Positions 1 through 8,662 of a stretch of DNA of 64,000 bases are shown piece after piece. The stretch is from an uncultured Porphyromonas sp. GTDB taxonomy: Bacteria; Bacteroidota; Bacteroidia; Bacteroidales; Porphyromonadaceae. Both the position numbers and the translations under genes were made by a program. Where the stretch lies: positions 1-64,000 of the forward strand of contig CAKRMU010000003.1 in NCBI GenBank assembly GCA_934364985.1, written 5' to 3'. Under the pieces are notes generated by a model, which saw only the letters and a program-made list of their open reading frames with translations, was not told the DNA's origin and made no database searches. Position 1 is the stretch's first letter, and each line of letters starts with the position of its first letter.

Positions 1-44
1 TCGGCTATCTATGCAACCTGTATTGCAACTCAATAACCACGTTA

Positions 45-76
45 CAAAGGTAATAAAATAAGGCGTATAGGTCAAA
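45..76 (-). promoter_or_regulatory. Bacteroidetes promoter firing off the left edge
   Basis: On the minus strand a TTTG (-33, positions 73-76) and a TACCTTTG (-7, positions 45-52) are separated by 20 bp, the spacing known for the primary sigma factor of Bacteroidetes. It would transcribe a gene that lies left of the window. The repeat array at 148-208 sits 95 bp upstream of its -7 element. Confidence 0.6.
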
Positions 77-147
77 AAAATAGTCCTAAATTATGGAGAT
101 AGAGAATAAGACATTGTGCTGACTTATACCTCACTCTTCACTTTTAT

Positions 148-208
148 GGATACTTGGTATTCGTTGAGACGAATATAGGGAATTCGTTTTGACTGATTCC
201 AAGTATCC
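148..208. repeat. 23-bp modular repeat array 1 (61 bp, 3 modules)
   Basis: Modules start at 148, 171 and 194. Each is 13 bp (GGATACTTGGTAT, GAATATAGGGAAT, then the 15-bp cap ending TATCC) and they are separated by 10-bp spacers. The outer ten bases, GGATACTTGG and CCAAGTATCC, are perfect inverted repeats. The total is 2 x 23 + 15 = 61 bp. It lies between the dgkA 3' end and a promoter facing left. Confidence 0.85.
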
Positions 209-381
209 TTATTTGTCACCTTTCAGTAATTACTCTTGCGATATTGACGAGGGATATATTCTTTAGGTAATATTGAGTATCACGATATGTGGATTTCTTT
301 TGAGAGAAGGGTATATCGGTCTCCCTTCAGCCTAATGGTGCAGAAAACTAATTCTCTACATCTTTTGAAAATATCTTGAAC

Positions 382-759
382 CTATAAATAGGGAATAAAG
401 ATGAGCAGACCGATGACAACTGCAAAAAAAGCGGCTATCAGCACGGCACCAGCAGCTAAGTCTTTGGCATTCCGTATGAGTGGAGAGTACTCTTTCGTCA
501 CCTCGTCCCCTAATGTTTCAAGAGCACTATTCACAGCCTCTAATGATAGTACCAGGGCAATACAGAGAAGGAGCATCTGCCACTCTGCGGCAGTAATATG
601 AAAATAAATGGCTAATAAAATCACGACAATTGTTGCCAAAGCGTGTATTACTGCATTGGGAGTTTGGGAGAAAAGCAACAAAATTCCTCGGAAAGCGCAC
701 GAGAAACTTCGCCATAGTCGACGGGGCGAAAAGCTATCTTTAAGTGGCTTATGGGTCAT
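382..759 (-). CDS. dgkA: Diacylglycerol/undecaprenol kinase DgkA
   Basis: This small integral membrane kinase of 125 residues belongs to the DgkA family, which phosphorylates diacylglycerol or undecaprenol in the inner membrane. The signature runs from E74 through N77, S78, E81 to D85 (EAVNSALETLGDE), followed by the conserved KDLAAGAVL stretch. Three hydrophobic helices are seen at about 38-56, 61-75 and 100-124, the usual topology and length. It follows the PAP2 phosphatase gene by 16 bp, so a kinase and a phosphatase of lipid carriers appear to be co-transcribed. Whether the substrate is diacylglycerol or undecaprenol cannot be told from sequence. Confidence 0.9.
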   Translation of the reverse strand: MTHKPLKDSFSPRRLWRSFSCAFRGILLLFSQTPNAVIHALATIVVILLAIYFHITAAEWQMLLLCIALVLSLEAVNSALETLGDEVTKEYSPLIRNAKDLAAGAVLIAAFFAVVIGLLIFIPYL

Positions 760-775
760 TTTGAGATTAAATTGA

Positions 776-1471
776 TTAGCTATAAAGTCGTATGATCAGT
801 GGTGACGCCGACCAGATAATCAGATAGAAGCCTATCATTAAATAAGCCATAAATACACGCCTTTCCTGAGGTCGTAAATAGCAATTCCCTGCGTCCTTTC
901 TCTCTAATCCTAAAAATGAAATACGTGACTCTCGATACAATAGATAACTAACCCAGCCACACAAAAGACCTAATACTATACCCGGAAGTACGTCTGAGAT
1001 AAAATGCACTCCTAAGTAGATACGGGAGTAGGCTACTGTGCCGGCTACTACGAAAGAACTAATCGTATAGACTCGTTGACGGATGACAAGAGATGTGAAT
1101 AGAGCAAAAGCAAAAAAATTGGCAGAGTGACCTGATACAAATCCATAATTTCCCCCTCTGTAGTCCAAAACCGTCAGCACTTCGTCAGCAGTTAGTGGAT
1201 GATGTGTGGGTCGGAGCCTTTGGAATATGGGCTTGATGATGCCTGACGAGAACCCATCGGCAAGGAAAACCACAAGGAGCATACCTAAGAAAAATAAAAG
1301 CACTTCGTTTCGCTTCTGCCCAGCCGACATACAAAATAGGAAAAGGGCTGCAAATATTGCCCAAGGGAACTTATCCGATATGAGATACATCACGCCATCG
1401 AGGTAAGACGTATGTAATCCATTAAGAAAAAGGAAAGCTTCCCGCTCTATGTCAACAAGTGATTCAACCAT
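776..1471 (-). CDS. PAP2-family membrane phosphatase
   Basis: This is a 231-residue, roughly six-helix membrane protein with all three motifs of the type 2 phosphatidic acid phosphatase superfamily. They are K80 to R87-P88 (KxxxxxxRP), S113-G-H115, and R150 with H156 and D160 (SRxxxxxHxxxD). Catalytic residues are therefore intact. Family members remove phosphate from undecaprenyl pyrophosphate, phosphatidylglycerol phosphate or lipid A; the neighbouring dgkA fits a role in recycling a lipid carrier, but that is inference. The gene is 5 bp downstream of batE and could be the tail of the Bat operon. Confidence 0.88.
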   Translation of the reverse strand: MVESLVDIEREAFLFLNGLHTSYLDGVMYLISDKFPWAIFAALFLFCMSAGQKRNEVLLFFLGMLLVVFLADGFSSGIIKPIFQRLRPTHHPLTADEVLTVLDYRGGNYGFVSGHSANFFAFALFTSLVIRQRVYTISSFVVAGTVAYSRIYLGVHFISDVLPGIVLGLLCGWVSYLLYRESRISFLGLERKDAGNCYLRPQERRVFMAYLMIGFYLIIWSASPLIIRLYS

Positions 1472-1476
1472 AGGGG

Positions 1477-2247
1477 CTACCTAATATCCTGACTAAAGTT
1501 ATTAATCTTTTCGTATGCGTCGATAGGAATCCACCCTTTTGTGCCATCGGGTAGTAGCACTTCACTAAATCCTGATAGTCGCTGAAGAACTTCGACTTTT
1601 AGCCCTTCGTGAATGACCACTATGTCTTTGGAGGAAGCATCAGGTGAACTCTTAACTGTCACTACTCCCGACATCAGAATAGCTTCTTTTGTGTCATGAG
1701 TAAAGCAATATGATTGATACGCAAGGGCATGTGAGAGGATACCTAATATCAAAGCTACGATGGCTCCATAAAATCCACCCCTACACACTCCTACACTTCT
1801 GCCACGAAAGTAGAGGAAAATGCCTATAAGTGTGAGGACGATAAATATTACCCCCAAGATTCGCCACGTGCCAAGGGTGAACCAATGTGACATATCATTG
1901 ATCCACTCGCTAAGGAATAACTTAGGCATAGGCTCCATATTATCCACGATCTGCGAACTGACTAAATTAAGATTGTATCTGGTATCTTGATCGGCAGGAT
2001 CCAGACGGTATGCTCTACTAAAATTAAGGATAGCAGGTGCAATATCTCCATTTTTGTAATAGGCGGCTCCAAGATTGTAGTACGCTTCTGCCGATGGTTC
2101 ATTATCCTCTAATGCCCTACTAAATAGTGTAATAGCTTGGGGATAATCAGCCGAACTATAAGCATTTAAGCCCTCCTCAAAAGGGGTAGCAGACACTGCC
2201 AACGTGGATAGGCAACTGAGGACAATTGTTAAATATATAGATCTCAT
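1477..2247 (-). CDS. batE: BatE: TPR and SH3-like aerotolerance protein
   Basis: This is a 256-residue protein with a signal peptide (about 1-20), three TPR helices pairs (about 21-105), two membrane helices (about 128-147 and 155-176) and a C-terminal SH3b-like domain (about 190-250, ending in a GWIP motif). This domain order matches BatE of the Bacteroides aerotolerance operon. It lies 6 bp downstream of batD and is the last Bat gene here. Bat proteins are thought to form an inner-membrane and periplasmic complex important under oxidative stress; the molecular activity of BatE is unknown. Confidence 0.88.
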   Translation of the reverse strand: MRSIYLTIVLSCLSTLAVSATPFEEGLNAYSSADYPQAITLFSRALEDNEPSAEAYYNLGAAYYKNGDIAPAILNFSRAYRLDPADQDTRYNLNLVSSQIVDNMEPMPKLFLSEWINDMSHWFTLGTWRILGVIFIVLTLIGIFLYFRGRSVGVCRGGFYGAIVALILGILSHALAYQSYCFTHDTKEAILMSGVVTVKSSPDASSKDIVVIHEGLKVEVLQRLSGFSEVLLPDGTKGWIPIDAYEKINNFSQDIR

Positions 2248-2253
2248 AATGCG

Positions 2254-4047
2254 TTATTTCTTTAGCTTCATTTTCTGGATACCCTCGATAACCTCTGTTG
2301 CTCTATCAAATAGCTCCTGCCGTTCTTCGATTTCACTTGGCGTATATCGTGCTATCTCAAGGGCCGAAAGTGTACTAAGGGCATCCTCTATCAGCGTCTC
2401 CTCAACACCTCTATTGGCCATCTCTTCTCGGATATGTTCTTTGGACAACTGCGATAGGGGGATATGAAATTTGGCACTCAAATAATCACTTATCCCTTTA
2501 AGAAGTGCTTCGTAATAAGCTCCAGACTCACCCCTAGTGAGCATTCGCTGAGCCAATCTAAGGTACTTCTGTGCTGTCTTACCAGCTTTTCTGCTTCTAT
2601 TAGTGGCAGTATCTGCATTGTTAGCCTCTAATGTCCTATCTACTACGATCGCACCTATAAGCAACAATACCAATACCACGTATAATAACCAAGGCGAATG
2701 CCATTGCCCTTTAGGTAACGTACTTTGATGATGAACATTGCTCTTGAGATAGCGGATATCCTTACCGAGATACTTGACATCCTCCTTATTTGCCAAACCT
2801 GTAATCGTTGTCGTTTCAGACCGAGCACCCCTATCAACATGAACTCTCACCTCCGGAAGTGACACCTTCTGGTATTTTTCCACAGAAGGATCAAAATAAC
2901 TAAATGATACAGCTGGGATAGTAAAGTCGCCTGTATGCCGAGGTACCGCGTAGTATTCCTTAATTTTTGTACCTCTCGTATCGCCTTCGCTCACTCCTGT
3001 GTCTTCCTCTTCTTTAGGATCAAATGTCTCAAAGCCTTCAGGAATTTCTGGTACCGGGATCTGTGCCAATTTGATATTACCATAGCCTTGTAAGGTAAGT
3101 TTATAAGTAAAACTCTCGTTGGTCTTCAGCACCTTATTTGGGACCTCAGCTTGCAGAGAATATTGACCTACAGCTCCCGAAAATCCATCAGGCTGAGGTG
3201 TAGGTAAGGGTCGTACGTCAATGGTTATTGGCTGTGTCTTTAACCGCTTTGTGACTTGCTCAAAATTGTCAAAAAAACTATCAAAGAAACTCCTCTGTGG
3301 ATTAGAGATAGGCATATTAACTACCATCTCAAACTCGGCTGGCTTTATGGTGAGCTTACCTGATTGCTGAGGGTAAAGTACTACCGAATAAAACTCTGCC
3401 GTATAGTAGAGCTTGCCACCAACTTCTTCAGCCTCAAATTGCGTATTACTACCATCGTGCTGAACATATTGTACGAAGCCTTCAAAGTCAGGGAATGAGA
3501 AGTTGGTAAACTGTGTATTCTCAAGCCGAGAATACAATTTGTAAGTGATTTGTACAGCCTCCTGCTCATAAACCTTGGTCTTGCTGGGGATCGCAACAAT
3601 ATACAAATCTTTATTTGAGATTCCTTGACCTGCAGAGACAGGAGCTTCAGTTTGGGTATTTGTGCTAAAAACCTTTATCCTCCGAGGTGTGGTGCGATAG
3701 TGTGTGTTACCTACGATAATAGTAGCTTCGGGTATCACATAGGTGCCTTCGGACTCAGCCAAGAAAGTATAGGTGAAACTCGTAGTGCTACTTGTAGTCC
3801 GCTTCCCATTAACAATCCGCATGCTGGTTGATGAGCCCTTAGAAGGTCCATAAAGTTGCTCAAGACCCTCAGGTGGCGTAAATTGGATACTTTTGGCATT
3901 GGCATTAGCAGTGAATGACACTCTAAAAGGCTGACCTGCTATGATGTGAGTGGGGAAGTCTACATCTACTATTACTTTATCCTGAGCCCATAGTGGGAGG
4001 GCTACCAATAGCAATATAAATATGCTGATGTATCTATTTAATCTCAT
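2254..4047 (-). CDS. batD: BatD: large periplasmic aerotolerance protein
   Basis: This is a 597-residue protein beginning with a signal peptide that ends near residue 21 (LPLWAQ). It has a long periplasmic region of beta-sandwich repeats, a transmembrane helix at about 452-470 (WLLYVVLVLLLIGAIVV) and a cytosolic helical tail. This is the BatD (oxygen tolerance) family layout and length. It overlaps neither neighbour: 6 bp separate it from batC upstream and from batE downstream, so it is clearly in the same operon. The N-terminal half resembles extracellular Ig-like folds; no catalytic motif is seen. Confidence 0.9.
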   Translation of the reverse strand: MRLNRYISIFILLLVALPLWAQDKVIVDVDFPTHIIAGQPFRVSFTANANAKSIQFTPPEGLEQLYGPSKGSSTSMRIVNGKRTTSSTTSFTYTFLAESEGTYVIPEATIIVGNTHYRTTPRRIKVFSTNTQTEAPVSAGQGISNKDLYIVAIPSKTKVYEQEAVQITYKLYSRLENTQFTNFSFPDFEGFVQYVQHDGSNTQFEAEEVGGKLYYTAEFYSVVLYPQQSGKLTIKPAEFEMVVNMPISNPQRSFFDSFFDNFEQVTKRLKTQPITIDVRPLPTPQPDGFSGAVGQYSLQAEVPNKVLKTNESFTYKLTLQGYGNIKLAQIPVPEIPEGFETFDPKEEEDTGVSEGDTRGTKIKEYYAVPRHTGDFTIPAVSFSYFDPSVEKYQKVSLPEVRVHVDRGARSETTTITGLANKEDVKYLGKDIRYLKSNVHHQSTLPKGQWHSPWLLYVVLVLLLIGAIVVDRTLEANNADTATNRSRKAGKTAQKYLRLAQRMLTRGESGAYYEALLKGISDYLSAKFHIPLSQLSKEHIREEMANRGVEETLIEDALSTLSALEIARYTPSEIEERQELFDRATEVIEGIQKMKLKK

Positions 4048-4053
4048 AGTATT

Positions 4054-4776
4054 TTACCAGTTTTTAGGTCTTGACTTCTTACCTTTTTGCTGTTGCTGTT
4101 TCATCTGCTCTACTTTTCGTTGCGTATCTTTTTCGTCCTGCAGATAGGCCTCAAGTATCTTTTCAGCATTATCTTGGCTCATCTTTTGACCATTATCTGG
4201 CTGTTGTTGAGGTTTATTCTGTTGCTGGTTTTGTTGATTCTGCTGATCTTGTTGATCCTGATTTTGGTCTTGGTTCTGCTCTTGTTGCTCATTATCTTTA
4301 TTATCATCTCCGCCCCCATCTTGTTGCTGGTCTTTGAGAAGTTTTTGAGCAAGTGCGAGATTATATCTCGTTTCCTCATCTTTTGGCCTTTTTCTCAATG
4401 AGGCTTTGTACATATCGATAGCGGTTGTGTAGTCTTGCACAGCCATCGCCAAGTTTCCTGCATTATGAGCAGCATCAGCAACCTGATCATCTGTCAATAG
4501 ATTTCTATTCTCTAATAATTTATTATAGGCTTTGGCCGCCTCTTCTCCTCGCTCCGTCTTGACGAGGGTATTAGCAAGGTCGTAATTGGCATATATATCT
4601 TTACTATTCGTCTCCAAGGCTTTCCGGTAGGACACTTCGGCTTTATCATACTGTTTTTTCTCAAAAAATTGATTGCCTTTCTTCACCTCTTGACGCACTT
4701 CCTTCTGTGCGAATACTGTGAATGGAAGCAACATGAGGAAACACAATAGCAGAATGAACCTATTTCTTTTCATCAT
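4054..4776 (-). CDS. batC: BatC: TPR protein with Q/N/D-rich linker
   Basis: This protein of about 240 residues has a signal peptide, three TPR units in its first 130 residues, a Gln/Asn/Asp-rich linker of about 50 residues and a conserved charged C-terminal segment (DNAEKILEAYLQDEKDTQ) typical of BatC. The open frame extends upstream to 4794, but the hydrophobic signal follows the MMKRNR start, which I prefer; it overlaps the batB end by 17 bp. TPRs imply protein binding, probably to the vWA proteins BatA and BatB encoded upstream. Confidence 0.85.
   Translation of the reverse strand: MMKRNRFILLLCFLMLLPFTVFAQKEVRQEVKKGNQFFEKKQYDKAEVSYRKALETNSKDIYANYDLANTLVKTERGEEAAKAYNKLLENRNLLTDDQVADAAHNAGNLAMAVQDYTTAIDMYKASLRKRPKDEETRYNLALAQKLLKDQQQDGGGDDNKDNEQQEQNQDQNQDQQDQQNQQNQQQNKPQQQPDNGQKMSQDNAEKILEAYLQDEKDTQRKVEQMKQQQQKGKKSRPKNW
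4183..4332 (-). repeat. Low-complexity Gln/Asn/Asp tract inside batC
   Basis: About 50 codons encode almost only Gln, Asn and Asp (repeats of QNQDQ and QQNQQ type). The tract separates the TPR part from the conserved C-terminal segment and is a likely site of length variation between strains. Confidence 0.8.
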
Positions 4777-5800
4777 ATTTCTTATTACGCTCAAAGAGTT
4801 TCACTTGCTTAAAGTATCGATTCTTCCTATCTAATAGAATCATCTCAAAAGCTAACAAAATTAAGGATATCAGAAGGGGGATGTAATATATCTCGTTGTA
4901 CGCAGTATAGACTTTCATCTCTAACTCTGCTTGGTCTAACCTCTTAAGACAATCATCAAGAGCTCTAACGGTTTGGCTAATGTCATTCGCACGAATGTAT
5001 ATTCCGCCCGAAGCCGTAGCTATCTCTTGTCCAAGCTGTTCATTGAGCTTAGTAACGACCATATTACCTTCAGAATCTTGCAGATATCCGCCCTCTGACA
5101 AAGGGATAGGACCACCCTCTGGCGACCCTACACCAACAACGCTTACAATGATGCCTTTATCCTTGGCCTCTTTTACCGCTTTCAGCACATCGCCCTCATG
5201 ATTCTCGGCATCCGTGATCAATACAATCGCTTTCTTTACTTTCTCATTACTTGAGAAACTCCTTTCTGCTAATCGTACTGCCTGCTCCAATACTGTTCCT
5301 TGGGTTTGTATCAAATCAGGGGAAGCATTTTTAAGAAACATCTTGGCAGAAATCATGTCACCAGTAATGGGTAATTGCACGTAAGCATCACCAGCAAAAT
5401 AGATAAGTCCGATCTTGTTATTGTCTAATTTATCAATGATTTTGCTCACAATGGCCTTTGCCCTCTCTAAGCGATTAGGTTTGGTGTCATCCGACAACAT
5501 TGAATTTGAAATATCCATTGCTACCATCAGCTCTATACCTTCTCGCTTGATCGTTTCGCTCTTTGATCCCATCTGAGGACGAGCAAGTGAAACTACCATT
5601 AGGGCAAGTGAAAGCAATAACAATAGATCTTTATTGAGTTTTCTGCGTAAAGAAAGATCGGGCATAAGCTGAGTTACAAGTAGCGTGTCTCCAAACTTCT
5701 TGAGCTCTTTTCGCTGTCGAGTAATTCTCCAAAAAAGGAATACCCCCACTAAAAAAAGCGGGATGAGCAGAAGTAATATATATGGATGCAAAAATCTCAT
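4760..5800 (-). CDS. batB: BatB: membrane-anchored von Willebrand A protein
   Basis: This 346-residue protein has N-terminal membrane helices (about 7-25 and 58-75), a vWA domain with a MIDAS motif at D96-I-S98-N-S100, and a C-terminal helix (about 305-325). The frame is open 23 codons further upstream, but those codons lie inside batA; the MRFLHPY start overlaps the batA stop by one base (TAATG), the usual sign of translational coupling. BatA and BatB are paralogues and probably form a metal-dependent, Bat-complex adhesion surface in the periplasm or membrane. Confidence 0.92.
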   Translation of the reverse strand: MRFLHPYILLLLIPLFLVGVFLFWRITRQRKELKKFGDTLLVTQLMPDLSLRRKLNKDLLLLLSLALMVVSLARPQMGSKSETIKREGIELMVAMDISNSMLSDDTKPNRLERAKAIVSKIIDKLDNNKIGLIYFAGDAYVQLPITGDMISAKMFLKNASPDLIQTQGTVLEQAVRLAERSFSSNEKVKKAIVLITDAENHEGDVLKAVKEAKDKGIIVSVVGVGSPEGGPIPLSEGGYLQDSEGNMVVTKLNEQLGQEIATASGGIYIRANDISQTVRALDDCLKRLDQAELEMKVYTAYNEIYYIPLLISLILLAFEMILLDRKNRYFKQVKLFERNKKYDEKK

Positions 5801-6780
5801 TATGGCATTCTCCTTAATATTGTACTCCGTAATATCAGAGCTATGAATATAGAGACCAATGCTCCCCATAAGTAGGGAGGGAACTCCTCCTCTTTTTGAG
5901 TAAAGCTCTCTACTTTTAGTTTGACTTTCTCCAGCTGATCTATCTCTTCGTAAATCTCTCTTAGGCTATTATTGTCCGTTGCTCTGAAGTATTGCCCGCC
6001 TGTAGTATTCGCAATTTGAGTAAGGCTCTCTTCGTCTATCTCCACAGGCATCATCACATATTCAATCCCCATATATGTCTGAATCGGATATTGTGCTTCC
6101 CCTTTCGTCCCAACGCCTATCGTATATACGCGGATGCCAAAGCTCTGTGCAATCTCGGCGGCTGTCACAGGTGCGATTGTCCCAGAGTTATTTGTACCAT
6201 CAGTAAGTAGTATCACCACCTTGCTCCCCTCCTTAATATCTTTGAGACGATTGACGGCTGTAGCCAAGCCACTACCGATAGCGGTACCATCGTTGACGAG
6301 TCCCATCTCCACCCCATTTAGCATATTGAGTAGCACAGCATGATCAGTAGTGAGAGGACATTGTGTATAACTTTCGCCAGCGAATACGACTAAGCCGATG
6401 TTGTCATTAGGTCTTGAGCTAACGAATTCTCCTGCTACGATTTTAGCGGCTTCAAATCTATTTGGATTAAGGTCTCGAGCCAACATACTTCCAGATATAT
6501 CCAAAGCCAGCACGATGTTAATACCTTCTGTACTTTGTTCAGAATATGTATCGCTACTCTGTGGACGAGCAAGAGCCACCACTCCGAGGATGTAGCCGAA
6601 AAGGGTTAGGGCTATTGGCAACCAACTTAGGCGAGTTCTCCACGAAGGTTTACGACCTTTGAATGCTCCTGCAGTACTAAGTGTAAAAGTGGCAGGTGTC
6701 TTTTCCCTTGAGATGAATAACCATATAAATAGCGGTAAAAGCAGAAGTAACCAAAAGTAATTAGGACTATAGAAAGTCAT
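5800..6780 (-). CDS. batA: BatA: membrane-anchored von Willebrand A protein
   Basis: This 326-residue protein has helices at about 6-22 and 52-71, a vWA domain from about 88 to 285 with a MIDAS motif D94-I-S96-G-S98, and a C-terminal helix ending RSTILRRMP. It is the first of two vWA paralogues in the operon. Its start codon overlaps the end of the upstream gene and its stop overlaps the batB start. The family is known from the Bacteroides fragilis aerotolerance operon; the exact binding partner is unknown. Confidence 0.93.
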   Translation of the reverse strand: MTFYSPNYFWLLLLLPLFIWLFISREKTPATFTLSTAGAFKGRKPSWRTRLSWLPIALTLFGYILGVVALARPQSSDTYSEQSTEGINIVLALDISGSMLARDLNPNRFEAAKIVAGEFVSSRPNDNIGLVVFAGESYTQCPLTTDHAVLLNMLNGVEMGLVNDGTAIGSGLATAVNRLKDIKEGSKVVILLTDGTNNSGTIAPVTAAEIAQSFGIRVYTIGVGTKGEAQYPIQTYMGIEYVMMPVEIDEESLTQIANTTGGQYFRATDNNSLREIYEEIDQLEKVKLKVESFTQKEEEFPPYLWGALVSIFIALILRSTILRRMP

Positions 6781-7760
6781 TATTTGGCACCTCCTTTCTC
6801 TGTTTTCTCACTATCTTCCGACGGCTTATGCTCCTCTATGAATGCGACAGATGCGGTAAGGAGATTGATGTTATCGTCAGGACCTGGCTGATATTTTGCA
6901 AATTTAGCGAGGTCTGCTGTCTGGAGTATCTTGACTAATTCATCGTACATTCGCTCTTTGCCAATGCGGGTTTTGAATTCACTTAATATCTCGCTTGAGG
7001 TCTTATCATGCGTGTCTAAGCCGTACACCCTCCATATATATCGTCTCAGGATGTCGGTCATCTGTGTGTAATACTCCTTGGTTTGATTATGCTCCCAAAG
7101 CTCCTTTTGCTTCAGCTCATCAATATTTTGGATGGCTTCTTGATAAGGATCCAGCTGAGGAATATTTTGGGGTTCATCGTCCTTTTCTCTTTCATGTCTT
7201 TTTAGCCTCTTTACCAATCGCCAAATGGCAAATGCTAAAAGGGCAATACCTAAAAGGACATATAAATAAATGAGATAGTCCTGCCAAACAAACTGGGGTT
7301 TCCACTGAGCCTTGATGTCGTTGTACTGCTCGGGATGGTCTATATCTACGGGAATGGTATTAACGACTAAGCTAATAGGTTCGTAACAAGTAAAGATCGA
7401 ATCGCCTACTTGTGCTGAAATATTATTGAGCTGATAAGTTGCTGAATCAAAAGAAGTAAGGGTTACTTTATAAAGCATTTCCTGTAATCGGTCATTGATG
7501 ATAGTAGAGTCAGCCAAATTGCTCTTCAATATTTCAACACCGGTGACTAAGGTATCTTGTGGCAAGACGAGCCGTACCACCTGATCCCTAGGGTACACTA
7601 CCCGTATGCTCAGCTCCACCTGCTCTCCAATCAATATACTTGAGTGCTCCAATTTAGGAATGATTCTCACACCTTCATAGTTCTGAGCTGAGACAAGAGC
7701 CGGTAGCATCAAAACCATAAGCCATCCCAAGGCTAATTTTATCGTAGTATCTCTTTTCAC
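6780..7760 (-). CDS. Bat-operon periplasmic/membrane protein of unknown function
   Basis: This 326-residue protein has a signal peptide (about 1-25, ending VSAQ), a beta-rich periplasmic part, a single transmembrane helix (about 170-188, LIYLYVLLGIALLAFAIW) and a cytosolic helical tail that ends in a charged stretch. The same kind of gene sits between the DUF58 gene and batA in other Bacteroidetes. It overlaps both neighbours by a few bases. Its N-terminal part resembles a shortened BatD-like sandwich. I assign no activity. Confidence 0.8.
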   Translation of the reverse strand: MKRDTTIKLALGWLMVLMLPALVSAQNYEGVRIIPKLEHSSILIGEQVELSIRVVYPRDQVVRLVLPQDTLVTGVEILKSNLADSTIINDRLQEMLYKVTLTSFDSATYQLNNISAQVGDSIFTCYEPISLVVNTIPVDIDHPEQYNDIKAQWKPQFVWQDYLIYLYVLLGIALLAFAIWRLVKRLKRHEREKDDEPQNIPQLDPYQEAIQNIDELKQKELWEHNQTKEYYTQMTDILRRYIWRVYGLDTHDKTSSEILSEFKTRIGKERMYDELVKILQTADLAKFAKYQPGPDDNINLLTASVAFIEEHKPSEDSEKTEKGGAK

Positions 7761-8632
7761 CTTTTGTTGCTAATAATAAAAAGCCTTTGCAATGCAGGTA
7801 CATAATCCTCGCTGGTCGGGCAACTGACGTAGTTAATGTCGTACTTCGTTAAGGCATTTTTCATCTTATCGGTAAGCTGAAGCCAATAGTCGCGATACAT
7901 TTCTCTTATCCTTTTAGAAGAACTATCCACCATAGTAATGGCACCACTTTCAGCATCTCGCACCCTCAGAAGACCCACATTGGGCAGATCCGTTTCCTTA
8001 GGATCATAGACTTGCATAGCCATCACCTGATGTTTACGACTTACTATATTAAGTGTCTCGTCATAGCCACTCTCGTCAATAAAATCGGAAAGAATAAAAA
8101 GTGTACACTGCTTTTTCTGTACGTTATTAGCGTACTTCAGAGCTTCCGAGAGGTTAGTTCCCTTACTTTGTGGCTCCAGACTAAGTATCTCTGACAATAT
8201 ATGGAGGATGTGCTTACGTCCTTTCCCAGGCGGAATAAACTTCTCCACTTTGTCTGAGAAAAAGATGACCCCCACTTTATCGTTATTTGTAATAGTACTA
8301 AAGGCGAGCGTCCCTGCCACTTCGGCAATTAGCTGGCGTTTTGTGCGTTCACTTGTACCAAATAGACCGCTTTCTGAGACATCCACTAATAGCAACATTG
8401 TAAGCTCCCGCTCCTCCTCATACACTTTGATGTAGGGCTTAGCATATCGTGCGGTGACGTTCCAATCAATATCTCTTACGTCGTCGCCCACTTGGTACTC
8501 TCGCACTTCACTAAACGACATACCTCTACCCTTGAATGCCGAACGGTATTCTCCTGAAAAGATATTCTGAGAAAGTCGTTTCGACTTGATCTCGATACGG
8601 CGTATCCTCTTTAAGAGGTCCTGTGTCTCCAT
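7757..8632 (-). CDS. DUF58 domain protein of the MoxR/Bat cluster
   Basis: This 291-residue soluble protein has the DUF58 hallmark VREYQVGDDVRDIDWNVTAR at about residues 42-61, followed by a vWA-like fold (LLLVDVSESGLFG). DUF58 proteins are almost always encoded next to a MoxR AAA+ ATPase, as here (30 bp upstream). The present view is that MoxR ATPases help metal loading or assembly of partner vWA proteins, so this protein may link the ATPase to BatA and BatB. That link is inference. Confidence 0.9.
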   Translation of the reverse strand: METQDLLKRIRRIEIKSKRLSQNIFSGEYRSAFKGRGMSFSEVREYQVGDDVRDIDWNVTARYAKPYIKVYEEERELTMLLLVDVSESGLFGTSERTKRQLIAEVAGTLAFSTITNNDKVGVIFFSDKVEKFIPPGKGRKHILHILSEILSLEPQSKGTNLSEALKYANNVQKKQCTLFILSDFIDESGYDETLNIVSRKHQVMAMQVYDPKETDLPNVGLLRVRDAESGAITMVDSSSKRIREMYRDYWLQLTDKMKNALTKYDINYVSCPTSEDYVPALQRLFIISNKR

Positions 8633-8662
8633 CTTTATAACTGAGGGAATAGAGGGTAGCGA

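Larger units (their letters stand above)
1..381. other. Gene-free left edge
   Basis: No credible coding region lies here. It holds an outward-facing promoter at 45-76 and a 61-bp repeat array at 148-208. A weak possible decayed module pair lies at about 252-288: GGATAT at 252 and a GAGTAT-type module at 275, which are 23 bp apart. A 6-bp inverted repeat (GAAGGG at 306-311, CCCTTC at 323-328) lies downstream of the dgkA stop but has no clear T-run, so I do not call it a terminator. Confidence 0.6.
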